This document shows, piece by piece, positions 25,827 to 37,519 of a stretch of 64,000 bases of DNA. Every line of letters begins with the position of its first letter. Position 1 is the stretch's first letter. The DNA is from Mugil cephalus (Eukaryota; Chordata; Actinopteri; Mugiliformes; Mugilidae). Location of the stretch: positions 17,764,357-17,828,356 of the forward strand of contig NC_061789.1 of the NCBI RefSeq assembly GCF_022458985.1, written 5' to 3'. A program made the translations under genes and the position numbers. Under the pieces are notes generated by a model. It made no database searches, was not told where the DNA came from, and worked only from the letters and a program-made list of their open reading frames with translations.

Positions 25827-26560
25827 ATATATATATAGTAATTTTTGTCTTAATCCAATAGAACACAAGCACCTCCTGAAAAATGCCCAGCTGGAGTTGA
25901 AGAAAAGCAAGCGGAAAGATTACTACAAAGTTCTCGGGGTGGATAAAAACGCCACAGAAGATGAGATCAAGAAAGCTTACCGCAAACGGGCACTTTTACA
26001 TCACCCAGGTGTTCATTTTTGACTTATCAGTCATTGTGATGTTCTATATGAAAATCATCTAATTTACATTTGGGTGCCGTTGCCCCTCAGCCCACATGAC
26101 GTCTGTTTTTTTTTTTCCTCCCGCTTCAGACCGTCACAGCGGCGCTAGCGCTGAGCTGCAGAAGGAAGAGGAGAAGAAATTTAAGGAAGTGGGCGAGGCT
26201 TTCAGCGTGCTCTCGGACCCAAAGAAGAAGTCTCGCTACGACAGCGGACAGGATCTAGAGGATGATGGCATGAACATGGGAGGTCAGTGCGGGAGGTTTA
26301 GAGGGAGAACAGATTCAAACGTGTCCGGAATGTTTTCTGTGTTGATTTTAACTCTTACAACATTGCTTTTTGTCTCTGGCAGATTTTGATGCCAACAACA
26401 TTTTCAAGGCATTCTTTGGAGGTCCAGGCGGTTTTAGCTTTGAAGGTAATCTATGTCTGGAAGACACTCACAATACTGGGCATGTAGTGAATGCATTTTA
26501 ATTAACGCTTGTTATTTTACAGCATCCGGACCAGGAAATTTCTTCTTCCAATTCGGTTAA
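21320..26560 (+). CDS. dnajc7: DnaJ homolog subfamily C member 7 (TPR2 co-chaperone)
   Basis: Fourteen coding exons: 21320-21393, 22187-22275, 22411-22535, 22917-23030, 23352-23426, 23518-23636, 23923-24076, 24214-24378, 24708-24799, 25539-25612, 25862-26008, 26130-26282, 26383-26445 and 26523-26560. They join in frame to 493 residues (human 494). The protein is a cytosolic HSP70/HSP90 co-chaperone that helps move clients between the two. TPR motifs fill roughly residues 25-370 (for example [20 protein letters not shown] and [20 protein letters not shown]). The J domain begins near [19 protein letters not shown]; its HPD motif (about residues 408-410) is split by the intron after 26008. The Gly/Phe-rich tail ends [10 protein letters not shown]. 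The start was chosen for the N-terminus [20 protein letters not shown], which fits the family's short acidic leader. Introns hold a MITE at 24842 and a TA repeat at 25711. Confidence 0.97.
24842..25438. mobile_element. Non-autonomous DNA transposon with short inverted ends
   Basis: Imperfect inverted ends, gttcacaccttgtattt (24842-24858) and the reverse complement of 25422-25438, match at 14 of 17 bases. Subterminal blocks also pair in inverted order, such as gacaagtgaccgg near 24883-24896 with ctggccacttgtg at 25401-25413. The interior resembles a common fish repeat with 'cacccaggacgcattga' and 'aatgcacagcgcatcctgggtcgcatt' type blocks. No transposase is present. It lies in the dnajc7 intron between exons 24708-24799 and 25539-25612. 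Family not determined. Confidence 0.5.
25711..25837. repeat. (TA)n-rich microsatellite
   Basis: A long TA run with TACATA interruptions ends about 24 bases before the dnajc7 acceptor at 25862. Frames through it read as Ile/Tyr repeats and are artefacts. Confidence 0.95.
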
Positions 26561-27885
26561 GTGGAGGATTCGGCTACCTAAACAGTTACAACATCAGGAC
26601 TTTTCAACAATGTCAACCCCTTGACCCACTACCCGTATTTAATGACTGACTGTTTGCAGTCAGACACTTGTCTATGCCATTGACTGAATGAATGCAACCC
26701 AATGACCACACGCAGCAAATGATTTAAAAACTGTATAGCAAGGACACCAAGATGGCTCAGTCCGAGTTGATAGTGTTACTGCTTTTGGATTTAGTTTTCT
26801 TCTGTCCAGAATGAAACAAACTTGAAGGTCAGTAATGACTACCAACACTGTTCCAGATATTTACGGGATTTTTGAGGTAGAAGAAATTGTGCAGCTATTG
26901 CATCAGAGCTTTTAGGGATCCATGCAGGAAGCGATACCTTGGGGAAACTCTCGAGATGCAGCTGCGCATTGAGCAAGCTGTTCTCCTGCTCATCTCAACT
27001 TACTGCTGAGGGAATGTTCTCTGCATGAAAATGTATAACTTGCTCAATGATTTCTGAAGAAAGTCACTGAGCAAGCAGCACCTCCCCTCCCCCCCTTTTG
27101 AAGAATCTGTCAGACAGAACTGTCGGCTGCTACGAATTCGCACTGAAAACTGCCTCCTTATCCTAAGCCTGCAGGAGAACTCGATCATTTTTTAAATTAA
27201 CGACAGCTGGAGCCCAGACTTACACATACAGTACAGCCAAAGTACATGAGAAAAGATGGCAGTGGAGACAGCTGTGCTGGTTTTGTTGCCAGCAAAGTAA
27301 ACCTTCTTCTTGTGTCACAGGTTTTATGTTTGATGTTGCCATTCACAGATTGCCGCATCGTACATTTTACTGGAATGTAAAGTGTTGATTTGTGATAATA
27401 GTTGATTTTTTTTTCCATTTTTTTATTTTGATATGTATATTTATTGTAAATTTGCTGTCTGATGAAACCATCAGTGTAAGATGAAGACGCTCTTCTGTAA
27501 TGTTTGAGGCAACCGTTGTGAGTAGGTGTCGGGAAGATACTTATTTTGCTGGGTTGTTCTAAAATTAATTATTCTATATGTGTTACATGACTATGATGCA
27601 AGCAGCCTACTTTTTCCTCAATGTAATAGAACAAATAAAATAATCTACCTTAATATAATATGTGATAAGCGCTCGCTATTGCCCAGGGAAATCTGGCACC
27701 GTGCAACAATTGGAACCTGGTGTGGTTTAGTTGCTTCTTGATAAATGTGTTGGTCCTTTTGGTTAAGGAAAGAAGAGCGTCCTCATCTTAGCTTTCATTG
27801 TTTTTGCCCTTTGCGGTGAAATCATCCTCTCTTTACCTTTGAAAAGTACCAGCCGTGTCAATAAAGTTGGCCTCTTCTGGGCTTT
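26561..27885 (+). other. dnajc7 3' UTR with poly(A) signal
   Basis: Non-coding sequence follows the dnajc7 stop. An AATAAA at 27860-27865 followed by a GT/T-rich tract is the best poly(A) signal; an earlier AATAAA lies near 27636. This leaves about 250 bases before the odad4 start. Confidence 0.6.
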
Positions 27886-28140
27886 CCCCTAATTTGTCTT
27901 CCTTTTATTTTAGTTTTAGTGCAATATTAAAGGTCTTGCCAACAACAAATGGTTAACTGGAGAGTGGAGTTTTGTGCGCTGCAATAAAGAAACAGGAGGG
28001 GGCGCTGTTTCTTAGCTCCTACTTTGTTGGTGTGGTTGCTAGGATACCACTTAACGAGAAACGTTTATGAGCTTGGATCAACTTGACGCCGACGTTCATT
28101 CGGAAAATTAAAAAAAAAAAAAAAGTTTAAAATATTAATA

Positions 28141-30639
28141 ATGTCAAATACAGATGGAGACAACGACGGTCAGAAGTCAAAGGGCGTATTTCCAACTCTA
28201 GTGGCCAATGGAGAATGGCTGTACCTCAAAGGAGAGTACGCGAAGGCTATAGAGAGCTTCACAGAGGTAAAAACCATGATAGCAGGCACGACTTGCTGTA
28301 ATATTTTAATGAAATAACTCTCTCCCGGTCTCTTTTAGGCACTGGCTTTAAAGCCCGATGACAAAAACTGTTTTGTTGGTCGCTCCAAATGTTACCTGAT
28401 GATGGGGCAAACTGAAAACGCCCTACGGGACGCTGAAACCTCCCTTAAAATGGACAAGACGTTTTTCAAGGTACGTGTTTGGATTGGTCAGTCGGCGCCT
28501 GTTGTAAATACACCTAATACGCATTTATTTCATCGTGTCTGTTTAGGGGTTGTACCAGAAGGCAGAGGTTTTATACTACATGGCGGAATTTGAATTTGCG
28601 CTGGTGTTTTACCACAGAGGACAAAAACTACGTCCACAAATCCAGGAGTTCAGGCTGGGTATCCAGAAAGCGCAGGAGGCTATTGAAAACTCTCTTGGCA
28701 GTGAGTGATCCATGGTAGTGTCTAATCCTCGTTTTACTAGTGTAAATCTTTAAGTGTAATCTGAATTCTTCATCCATTTACAGCCCCTTCCTCTGTTAAA
28801 CTGGAGCTTAAGGGAGACTTATCATTTTTCAAAAAAGATGAGGAGGTGAGTCTTGTTCCTGCTGTTTCAGTTTTTTTTTTTTCTACATGCCATATGTTTA
28901 ACCCGTCTTTAGCCCTCCTTTAACACTGTGTCTCTTAATGTCTCTCTGGTGAAGAGGGTACAGCCAATTGCTGCAATTCAGAATCTGAAAGAAAAAAAAT
29001 GGCAGACCCCCAAGAATGAGAAGACGACCAAACAACTACTGGGAGAGTTTTACAGTGACAAGAAATATCTTGAAAATGTGATGAAAGATAAAGGTAATTT
29101 TCACATATGACCTTCTTTCTGGTTTTGTCTGTGAGCACTGTGGCTTCAGATATTAACTGTAATCCGTTTCTGTTCTATTCACTGGTGTTCTATATGTTTA
29201 TTTAAGACACAGCTGCAATTATTACTTTTCCCTGCTGTGATATTTCGAATTGTTACGTGATGATGTGCAGAGTTAGTGAAAGGTAGGACGAAGCGTGGGG
29301 AGCGGCTGCAGGATGTCGTTGAGACCTGCCTCACGTACCTCGACACCTGCACCGAGTTCTGGAACCAGGAGAACCCCGTTTGCACACAAGACAGAAACCG
29401 TAAGCTCACGCAACAAAGATGCAGCAAACCTCCTCACCGTCCTCCTTCTGAACGTGCAGAGTTTCTGCTGAAGAGCCTGGATGATATAGATGCAGGTAAG
29501 GTAGGCATTTAGATGAACATGTAACTTTCTTTTCAGTTTAAAGCTACTCACTATGTGTTTGTCGTCGCAGAACTAACATTTGGAAATGCAGAAGGTAGTC
29601 TCAAGAAGGCTGAAGAAGTCATGATGATAGTGCAGAAGTGGTCAGAACAAGAATTCCCTAACAAAAAAGAGGTTTTGGGCAGCCTGCACTGCTGCATAGG
29701 GAATGCTTTAGTTGACTTAGGAGACATGGACCAAGCATTAGAGCATCATCAAAAAGACCTGGAATTGGCTAAACAGTGGTAAGAATTTTAAATAAATTGC
29801 TACTTTAAATTTTTTTTTTTTTTAAAAATGTGAAAAACCTGCTTATCATCAGTTTAGATTAAATGTTCAGTAACCTTTCTTACCATCAGCAAACTCCCAG
29901 AAGCCAAGTCCAGAGCTCTGGACAACATTGGCCGAGTCTATGCACAAATTGGAGAGTATGAACGAGCCATTGAGTTGTAAGTAAATAAATCTGCACTCAT
30001 GCAAGTGTACACAATATCCATCTTTTGACCTGTATCATTGTGGGATTCTTATTTTACGTTGTATTCATCATTGTTCTCTCTGTACTCAGCTGGGAAAAGA
30101 AGATTCCCTCAGTCCGTGGTGGTCTGGAGAAGACATGGTTGTTTCATGAGATTGGCTGGTGTTACCTAGAGCTTAATCGCCATAGAGAAGCCCGGGACTA
30201 TGGCATCCGTTCAGTTGCTGCAGCTGATGAAATTGCTGATGACAAGTGGCAGATCAATGCCAACGTTTTGGTTGCACAATCAGAATGTAATCACTTTACT
30301 TCAATGTTACTCTTAAACTCAGAAACTTGTCCTGGATACTTAACCTTTTTCACTATTTAGCACAGTAACTCTGTTGTTATTGTACTAATATCTGCCCTGA
30401 TCTGTAATGTTAATGTCCCTCTGCTCAGTGAAACTAGGAAACTTTGAATCCTGTGTCTTCCACTTTGAGAAAGCTTTGACGCATGCCAAACTTCAAGAAG
30501 ATGACTCTGCCATGAATGCCATTCAGAAGGTTTGCTCTATTGTCATATTTTTAGTTCAGTTTAAATTCATTTTGCACAATGACATTTATCTTTGTGTTTT
30601 CAGGCTCTTGATGACGCAAAACAATACCTGCCACAATGA
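28141..30639 (+). CDS. odad4: Outer dynein arm docking complex subunit 4 (TTC25)
   Basis: Eleven coding exons: 28141-28266, 28339-28470, 28547-28700, 28784-28845, 28955-29093, 29271-29495, 29571-29778, 29890-29976, 30090-30286, 30429-30529 and 30604-30639, giving 488 residues. Human ODAD4 is longer (about 670) because of a low-complexity C-terminal tail that is absent here. The protein is an axonemal TPR subunit of the complex that docks outer dynein arms onto ciliary doublets. N-terminal TPRs span about residues 15-120 (GEWLYLKGEYAKAIESFTEA, CYLMMGQTENALRDAETSLK). A charged linker follows, then C-terminal TPRs from about residue 270 (CCIGNALVDLGDMDQALEHH, ALDNIGRVYAQIGEYERAIE). The donor after exon 30429-30529 is the weak gtttgc, but the frame continues cleanly to ALDDAKQYLPQ and stop. 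The order odad4-cnp is reversed relative to human. Confidence 0.93.
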
Positions 30640-31352
30640 CAATGGTTTCAGTCGGAGTGCAGCTTGAGAAAGGGTTTCACAATATAATAGACAAAAGTTA
30701 AATGTGAAAAGCTGTTGATGCTCTGTGAGGAATAAAAGAGTTAATGAAGAGAGTGCTTAAAAGATCATTTTCATGTTGTTCATTCTTCTCTGGAATGTAT
30801 CAGTGAACTCATATTAATAACAATACAGTTAAGCAAAAGTCACAATTGTGCAGTCACAGTTAAGACAGTTGTGCTAATGTGAAAGATGAGTGGAAAGGGA
30901 CTGCTAACATCTGCTAAAATCAATTTTCTTTAAATAATAAGACAAAACTATTTTCTACACCAAAAAATCAAACACATACAAGTATTCTAACCATTTTTTT
31001 CAAGAATCAATCTAAATATACTGCTATGAATGAATACCTGAAATGTGCAGAACAAAGAAAAACGATGAAAGAAAAAAAAATCGCTCTAGCGACGTCCTTC
31101 CGGTCCTCAGGGGCGTGTCTATAACCCCGCCCATTGCGCGTTCCCGGGGATTTCCTTCTTCTTGAAGAGAAGAGCGTGTGCGTGTCCGAGGCTAGGACTG
31201 CCTTGTCATTGTATCCAGAGAGAAACGCGTGGTCAGCGGTACCACCAGCCTCACTGCAGCATAACTGGTAAGCTGGCAATTTGGCAAACTAAAACCCACA
31301 CAGACAATACTGTGCTGCAGCTGTTTGTTTGTTTTCACACGAACAACCTGAG
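30640..31352 (+). promoter_or_regulatory. odad4 3' end, cnp promoter and cnp non-coding first exon
   Basis: The odad4 poly(A) signal AATAAA is at 30731-30736. A GC-rich patch at about 31090-31200 follows, with GC-box-like gccccgccc-type sequence and a perfect kappaB consensus GGGGATTTCC at 31146-31155. A strong donor (gag|gtaagt) at 31352/31353 marks the end of a probable cnp 5' UTR exon that would begin near 31160-31200. The transcription start is inferred. 31353-32708 is then the first cnp intron, with no other feature seen. Confidence 0.5.
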
Positions 31353-32746
31353 GTAAGTGTTTTTTTTTTCTTCCTGTAACACGCCGCTGCTTGTTTACAC
31401 CTCGCTTGTTGAACTTGTTTAGACGTGGCGCTGCTGCTTGTGGTGCTGCTGATGGTGGTGATGTTCACATTTGCACCGTTCACTGGCTGCCAGGACGAAC
31501 AGTTTTTTTGTTTGGCGTGCTAAATGTGAGTGCACGCCACTCCCAGCCTGCCACTCTGTGCACTTGGTAAAATTTAATCATCAAACCGAATCGATTTTCT
31601 TTGTTTAAAGCAACATTTCGCCTCACTTGGACGCGGCCTCTGACACTTTAATGTTAAGTTAATGCAGATGTAATTAAAGCTCGCTTCACAACGGAGCCGG
31701 CGCGTTAAATGCAAACAAAAATTGCATATTGGAACACGTCCAGGTGTTCATGTTGCCTTCTGTTTCGGTTACCGTGAAGTGTAACTGGAAAACCCTGGAA
31801 TTGCCACCACTTTGTTTGTCTCTGTTGATACGCTCGACTGAGCTGGCTTGTGAACACTTCCCTTTCTGTCTCATGACACGATGCAGTTGCTGGTAAATCA
31901 AGCCTTTGGTAACAATAAAGGGACGATTTGGGCGAAATAACCTACCACACAGTGTGGGGTCGCTGTACAGTGAAGTCATCGCACTCCTCTGCGATGCCCC
32001 ATTTTCTTAACTGCCCTTTGTCTCTGTTTGCTGGCGCACCAAATATTTCACTGCACGCTTTGCAGTGCTGATTCTCTCGCGTCTTCATGCGACTGCACTG
32101 ATATATTTATGATATTAACAGATGCAAATCGGCATTTGAATGAGGAGGATCATATTATGTCCCCACCCTTACGTGCGAAGGGATGCCACTCCTGCTAGCC
32201 CCTAAAGCCTGGTGGTGGCTGGAGTTGCAGAACGACTGCATTTGACTGGTATCTGATCCTTCCCCTCCGTTCGTATATCTTTGCAAAAATATCTGTACGA
32301 GAAAATTTATTCCACCCTTCCTTCACTTGTAGATATTGGGCAACTTCCTGTTTGAGGCACTAACAATTATCACAGGACGGTCTGATTTTGGTAGCAAGAA
32401 GAGGATATGGTCTTAAAAGTGCTGCCAGAAGTCCGATTTATGCACAGATATGCAGTTTCTTCGCGTGAAATAAAAATAGAAAACCAGTCCGTTGAATGTT
32501 AATGTTACTTTATAAACAGTTAGTCGTTGTTGGGCTGCTTTGGCAAACCCATATGGTTACCATGTTCCTCTGAATTGATTTGCGTCTGATTTAATTAAAG
32601 CTGAGTCTTGAATAACGTTCTATATATTTGATCTGTAACTGCTCTAATTCTATTTCAGCCATCTGTAGTCTAATTGAACATTTTCTCTCTCCTAATTGTG
32701 TATTTTAGGTACATGGTGGTGTGCAAAGTTGGACTTGATCCCAGAC

Positions 32747-35126
32747 ATGGATACTGAACAGATTATTGAGGTTTTAGATACGTCAGAGACTCCACAGCAA
32801 GTCGAGACGGTAATGGAAAAAGAGGTTGTGTCAAAGCTGGAGCCACCAGAGGAATCCGGTGAGCCTGAGAAGCCACCAGCTGTTGAGGAAGAGGCCGAGC
32901 AGCTGGCAGTGAACGGTCACGATGCAGAAGTCGTAAATTTAAAAGAAACAGAAGAGTCGATTGTGACGCCGTCAGAAGAAAAAACTGAAATGAAGGTGGA
33001 GGAAAGCTTGTTGGCAGAAAAGCCTGACGTGGAGTCTGGGCCTGGTCCAGTGCCACCACCAGAACCAGATGAGTCATCCGAAACGATCCCTGAACCAGTC
33101 GTGGCTTTGCATGCTGAACCAGAAAACACAGAACAGCAGCCTGTGCCAGAGAAGGACCCAGAACCACTGCTTTTGCAGACGCCTCTGGCAGAGAGCGCCC
33201 CTGAACCAGAGCCAGAGAAATTGGCAGAATCGGTTCCAGAAGCTGAACTGCAGCAAACATTAACGGAACCAGCCGTGACACAGCAGCCAGCGGATCCACA
33301 GACAACCACACAGGAGGAGAAAGTGTCGGAAAAAGTGGAGACTACAATGAGTTCTGGGGCAGAAGGAGTTGCCAAAGAGGCAGAAAAAGCGGCGGAGACT
33401 GTGTTGGCGACAGAAGTTTCCTCACAAGCTGCAACATTAAAACAAGAGGCATCCGTTGAAAGTGGAATTGTGAAGCCTGCAGAGGACGAGAAGGAAGTTA
33501 AACCTGTTGAGTCTGATACTCCAAAAGGAGCTGAAGCAGCAGCAGCAGAAGGTGAAGCTGGTAAACCTAAGCAGGACGAGGCTGAGATTCAAAAGGAAGA
33601 AGATGTAGTCCCTGCATCCGGCTCCCTGTCTTTTGCCATTTTAGAACGGGAGCAGACCAAAGATGCTCTGCGAGTGTCTCGCACCCTTGTTGTCATCAGA
33701 GGACTTCCAGGAAGCGGCAAAAGCTTCTTGGCACGTGCCATCGCCGACACCTACAAAGACAACTGCTCCGTCATCCGCGCTGATGACCATGGTGTGAAGC
33801 CAGAGAGTCCAGAATCCTCTGCTGATGGGTACAAAGCTCTGGATGAGGCCGTGGTAGCGCGCTGCAGCGAGGGATCAAGTTCAACTGCCGTGATAGTGGT
33901 GGATGACACCAACCACACTCAGGATCGCCTGGCCCGCCTCGGGGAGCTCGCGGAGCAACACCATTTTGTTGTCGTCTTCTTGGAGCCACAAACCGAATGG
34001 AACAGAGACGTAGCGCAGCTGGGCAAGAAGACGAAGCGTGGCCTGGAGGAGGCCCAACTGGAAGCAATGAAAGCCTCACTGGAGGAAATGTCCCTCCCTC
34101 TGTTCTTTGGCTGGTTTCTTCAGTCCTCTGCCCAGGAGAAGGTTAGGTGCACATCAATGGACTTCCTGAAAACACTGGACACCTTGGAAGTCTTCAAGAA
34201 ACACCTGAGTGACTGTGAGTTTTTTTTTTTTTTTTATGATTATCATTATTGTTTCATATATAACACAGATGAATGCAGCTGTGAGAAATAATTTGTCTCG
34301 CACCAGATTATAATCTTTGGTGTAACTAAGATTAAACTGATTTTTCTTTGTGTTTGCAGTCACGGGAAAAGCTGAGAAGGAGGTGGACCTGGAGCAATAC
34401 TTTAAAGCCAATTGGACCCTCCATTGCACTACCAAATTTTGTGACTATGGAAAAGCAGAGGGGGCTAAAGAGTATGCACAGACTCCAGTAAGAAACCACT
34501 TAATTATTTTTTTTTAATTCACTGTATTTTATTTCACAATTCTGAAACAGGTGATTTGTTCTCATTCTTATTTTGCGTAACTTGGCGAGCACTAACATCA
34601 TTGTAATGTTAATGTTGTGACGTATCCTATCTTTTTTTTTTTCCCCCTCCATACTCTTTAGGCTGTTAAAGATTTCTATGGCGCTGCATTCGAGCTGTCA
34701 CTGAGTGCCCTCTTTGTCACTCCTCGCACTGTTGGTGCCAGAGTGTCCCTCACAGAGGAGCAGCTCCTGCTGTGGCCAGCTGATGCCGAAAAGGAGGCAG
34801 GGTCTGCTGTCCCCGCAGCTGCCTCCCTGCCTCTGGGAAGCCGCGCCCATGTCACTCTGGGCTGTGCGGAGGGTGTGCAGCCAGTTCAAACAGGTCTAGA
34901 TCTGCTTGAAATCCTGGCCCTGCAGCAGGAGGGCCAGCAGGGGGAGCTGGTCGAGGAGATGGAGCTGGGCTCGCTGGCCTATTTCGGCGAAGGAAGGTGG
35001 CTGCTCAGCCTCAGAGAGCCCATTGGCGCGCTGGCCTGCTTCTCCAGCTCCTATGGGCGCAAGGATATCGAGCCGGCCAAAAAAGAACCCGAGAAGAAAA
35101 AGAAGCCGAAGTGCTCCATACTGTAA
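32747..35126 (+). CDS. cnp: 2',3'-cyclic-nucleotide 3'-phosphodiesterase, fish RICH type
   Basis: Coding exons 32747-34214, 34360-34487 and 34662-35126 give 686 residues. Residues 1 to about 295 are a low-complexity acidic region rich in Glu, Pro, Ala and Val, typical in kind of fish RICH (regeneration-induced CNPase homologue) proteins and absent from mammalian CNPase (about 420). A P-loop kinase-like domain follows (GLPGSGKS, residues 319-326; VVDDTNH further on). Next comes the 2H phosphoesterase domain with its two catalytic motifs HCTT (His511) and HVTL (His595). The protein ends CSIL, a CAAX box whose final Leu predicts geranylgeranylation and membrane anchoring. The enzyme hydrolyses 2',3'-cyclic nucleotides to 2'-nucleotides; in fish RICH rises in regenerating retinal ganglion cells. 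The start at 32747 (MDTEQIIEV) is the first in-frame Met after the likely acceptor at 32708. Confidence 0.93.
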
Positions 35127-36030
35127 ACGGCAGTCGCGGTGGGGAGGGGGATGCGTGGTCTAGGATGACTGGTGGATCAAAACTTAGGCTAACTTTGTGA
35201 AAGGTTTGTGTGTTTGTGCAGTGTTTAGGGTTTCAGTTATAGCCGCCCTAAATCCACAAGCTGTGTGCCTTTACTCTTTATTTGCACCACAACCTAAGAT
35301 GCCTTCAGTAGAGTTAGGCTTCTTGTTGTCAACACGGTTCAGTATTTTCTTTCATGTGTCAGTGACAGAGTTGCAGAACCATCCTGGTAATCAAGGTCTT
35401 GTTAGCTGCAGTTTTCATAGTATAGCCTCCTCCCACAAATCCAGCTTTCTTCATCAGTATACATCAGTGTTTCTCAATATTCAGATGGGATAAACTAGGT
35501 ACTTTCATTGCATGCATCCCTGGTTAACACATATAAAATCATTATTCACCTGCTAAAAGTAGCTCTGCCACTCTGACAGATTTTGTCTGGTAGTTGTATG
35601 TTATAAAAAAAAATAGCCGTCACTTGTGTGTGTGTGTGTGTTTGCTCAGCCTAGGAAGTAATTGTAACAACAGCATATGGGCCAAAGTTATGATTTTGAT
35701 TAAGTGTATTAGACTGAATGTCATTGATAGAGATGCTTCCTTGTTAAACCTTTGCACTGTGCATAGTTTGAAAGGGCGAATGCTGATGATTCGGGCATTT
35801 GTTTCAACAGCTTGCACTTAGTACTTATCAGATGCTGTGAATCCAAGTCCACGTTTTGCAATCTTTTCTACTGCGCAATGCTGCCATGATCCCTTTTATT
35901 CACTTTGAAAAGCACTTCTCATTTCAATTTGTATCATTTGTGACTGTAGTTTTTCGAAGGGCAAGTCCTACTTTGTGCGAATCACTATTTTTGCACTTGT
36001 TTTGTACACTTAATAAAAAAGAATGTGCTT
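35127..36030 (+). other. cnp 3' UTR
   Basis: Non-coding, with a TG run near 35625-35641 and a poly(A) signal AATAAA at 36012-36017. Confidence 0.55.
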
Positions 36031-36780
36031 TGCTCCAGTCATTTGCTGTCTGTCCAGTGCTGTTCATGCATTTTTGGAGTCTAGCATGCAGGCCGATTAC
36101 TGGGAGAATGCGCTGTATGTGAACTAAGCTTCCAGCTCACAGCATTCACTTGCAGTTCACAGCGTAAGCCAGCAGAAGGCACTATTCAGTTGATATATTC
36201 TGAAATAAAAAAAGAAAACACACACTTGTGGGGTTTCTCGTAAGATTTTTTTTTCAAGTGACCTCAAATGACTTGCTGCGGTTTCAGAATTCACTCACTG
36301 TGCATGTGTATGCCCTTCTTGACTGTCCAAATACTGTATTTTTCAAACACTGCGTTGCAACATCTGTCTGACATGGCTTCAGCTTGAGCTTGCCTAAGTA
36401 TCTGGCTCAGTGTGAATGGTGCAAATTTAATCATGGACAGATTTACTGACAAATTTGACGACTACACAATGTTGCCTCTGATGGAGCAAGTGCTCACATG
36501 GACTACAGCTGAACCATCGGATCCCAAAAGGAGCGCTTCAGATGTGCACAACATACTAATATATTGCAATATGGCATCTCAGCAAGGGGAGCAGCCACAT
36601 AATCAGACGCAACATATGAAGAAGTTAGGCAAATTCAAACCTTTTAACCCCGCCAGTCTGCATACTCTAATCTTGTGTGCTATGATAAGGGTGTTTACTC
36701 TATATTGCACATTTGAAGCTAAAAATACCTGGTTCTATTTCAGGGCAATGACAGGTAAGAAAACATGACCTGGTGCTCTT
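36031..36780. other. Intergenic stretch between cnp and acly
   Basis: No supportable gene. A 118-codon frame at 36412-36768 starts MNGANLIMDRFTDKF and looks somewhat protein-like in its first half, but I do not recognise it. It has no splice or promoter context and may be chance or an old repeat remnant. Confidence 0.4.
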
Positions 36781-36784
36781 TATG

Positions 36785-36993
36785 TCAGGCCAATCGATTA
36801 CCTCACCGTGCACAACGGTCGGCGCAAGGCCAGGCGTGCTGGTTGGATGTTTAGGATCAAGTGATTTCCTGATTGGCTGACGGGTACATAAAGATCTATG
36901 ATAACCAATCAACCACCGCGGTGGATGTGCGTTTGAGAGGAACCCTTCAGGTACTCTTGTAATCACGTGGTTCCGTAAAATTAACAGGGGCAG
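36785..36993 (+). promoter_or_regulatory. CCAAT/E-box cluster, possible distal acly promoter
   Basis: Three CCAAT boxes (36790-36794 plus strand, 36872-36876 minus strand and 36905-36909 plus strand) lie within 120 bases. An E-box CACGTG follows at 36964-36969, then a donor-like cag|gtacgtg at 36993/36994. NF-Y, USF/ChREBP and SREBP sites of this kind drive mammalian lipogenic genes including ACLY. Use as an alternative first exon or enhancer of acly is inferred. Confidence 0.3.
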
Positions 36994-37519
36994 GTACGTG
37001 TCTCAGAGTAGCATAAATAAATAAATGAAAGTAAATTCAAAAATTTCTTTATCTGCACGTGTAGTAATTGCATTGTTACAAATGCGTTGTAACATAAGGG
37101 TGCGTACTGCAATGGCAGTGCTCAAATAATGTAGCTAGTCACATCTTAAAAATACTTTCTAATCTGTCCTTCATATTTCATTCGGTAATAGGTTTTATTA
37201 AATAAATGTGACGCGAGTATATAGTGGAACATTTCCCCAGTCTTTTGCAAAAACAAAACAAACAAAACAAGGTAGGGCATACGTGAAACATAGTATAAAA
37301 TCAATCAATCAAACAATTAATATTTGTAAAGCATTTCCACGACTTGATTGTTGACTTGATGACTTCATTGTGCAGAATAAATAAAGACCTGTCCGAAACG
37401 ACCTGTAAAGACCAAAGTCCGAAACGTTTTAATCTGATCTAAAAAAAAAAAAACGAACTTCTTCCCATTTTCGGCGTGCCTATATTTCCCACTGTTCTTG
37501 AAGGCAGCAATAGAGCATG

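Noticed and set aside
25498-26022. A 174-codon frame running from a dnajc7 exon through the TA repeat into the next exon
   Set aside because: The TA repeat happens to be open in this frame; splice sites at 25612/25613 and 25861/25862 give the conserved protein.
32763-33375. Antisense frames opposite the acidic domain of cnp
   Set aside because: They are shadows of the Glu/Pro/Ala-biased sense strand; the sense frame joins in phase to the CNPase domain.
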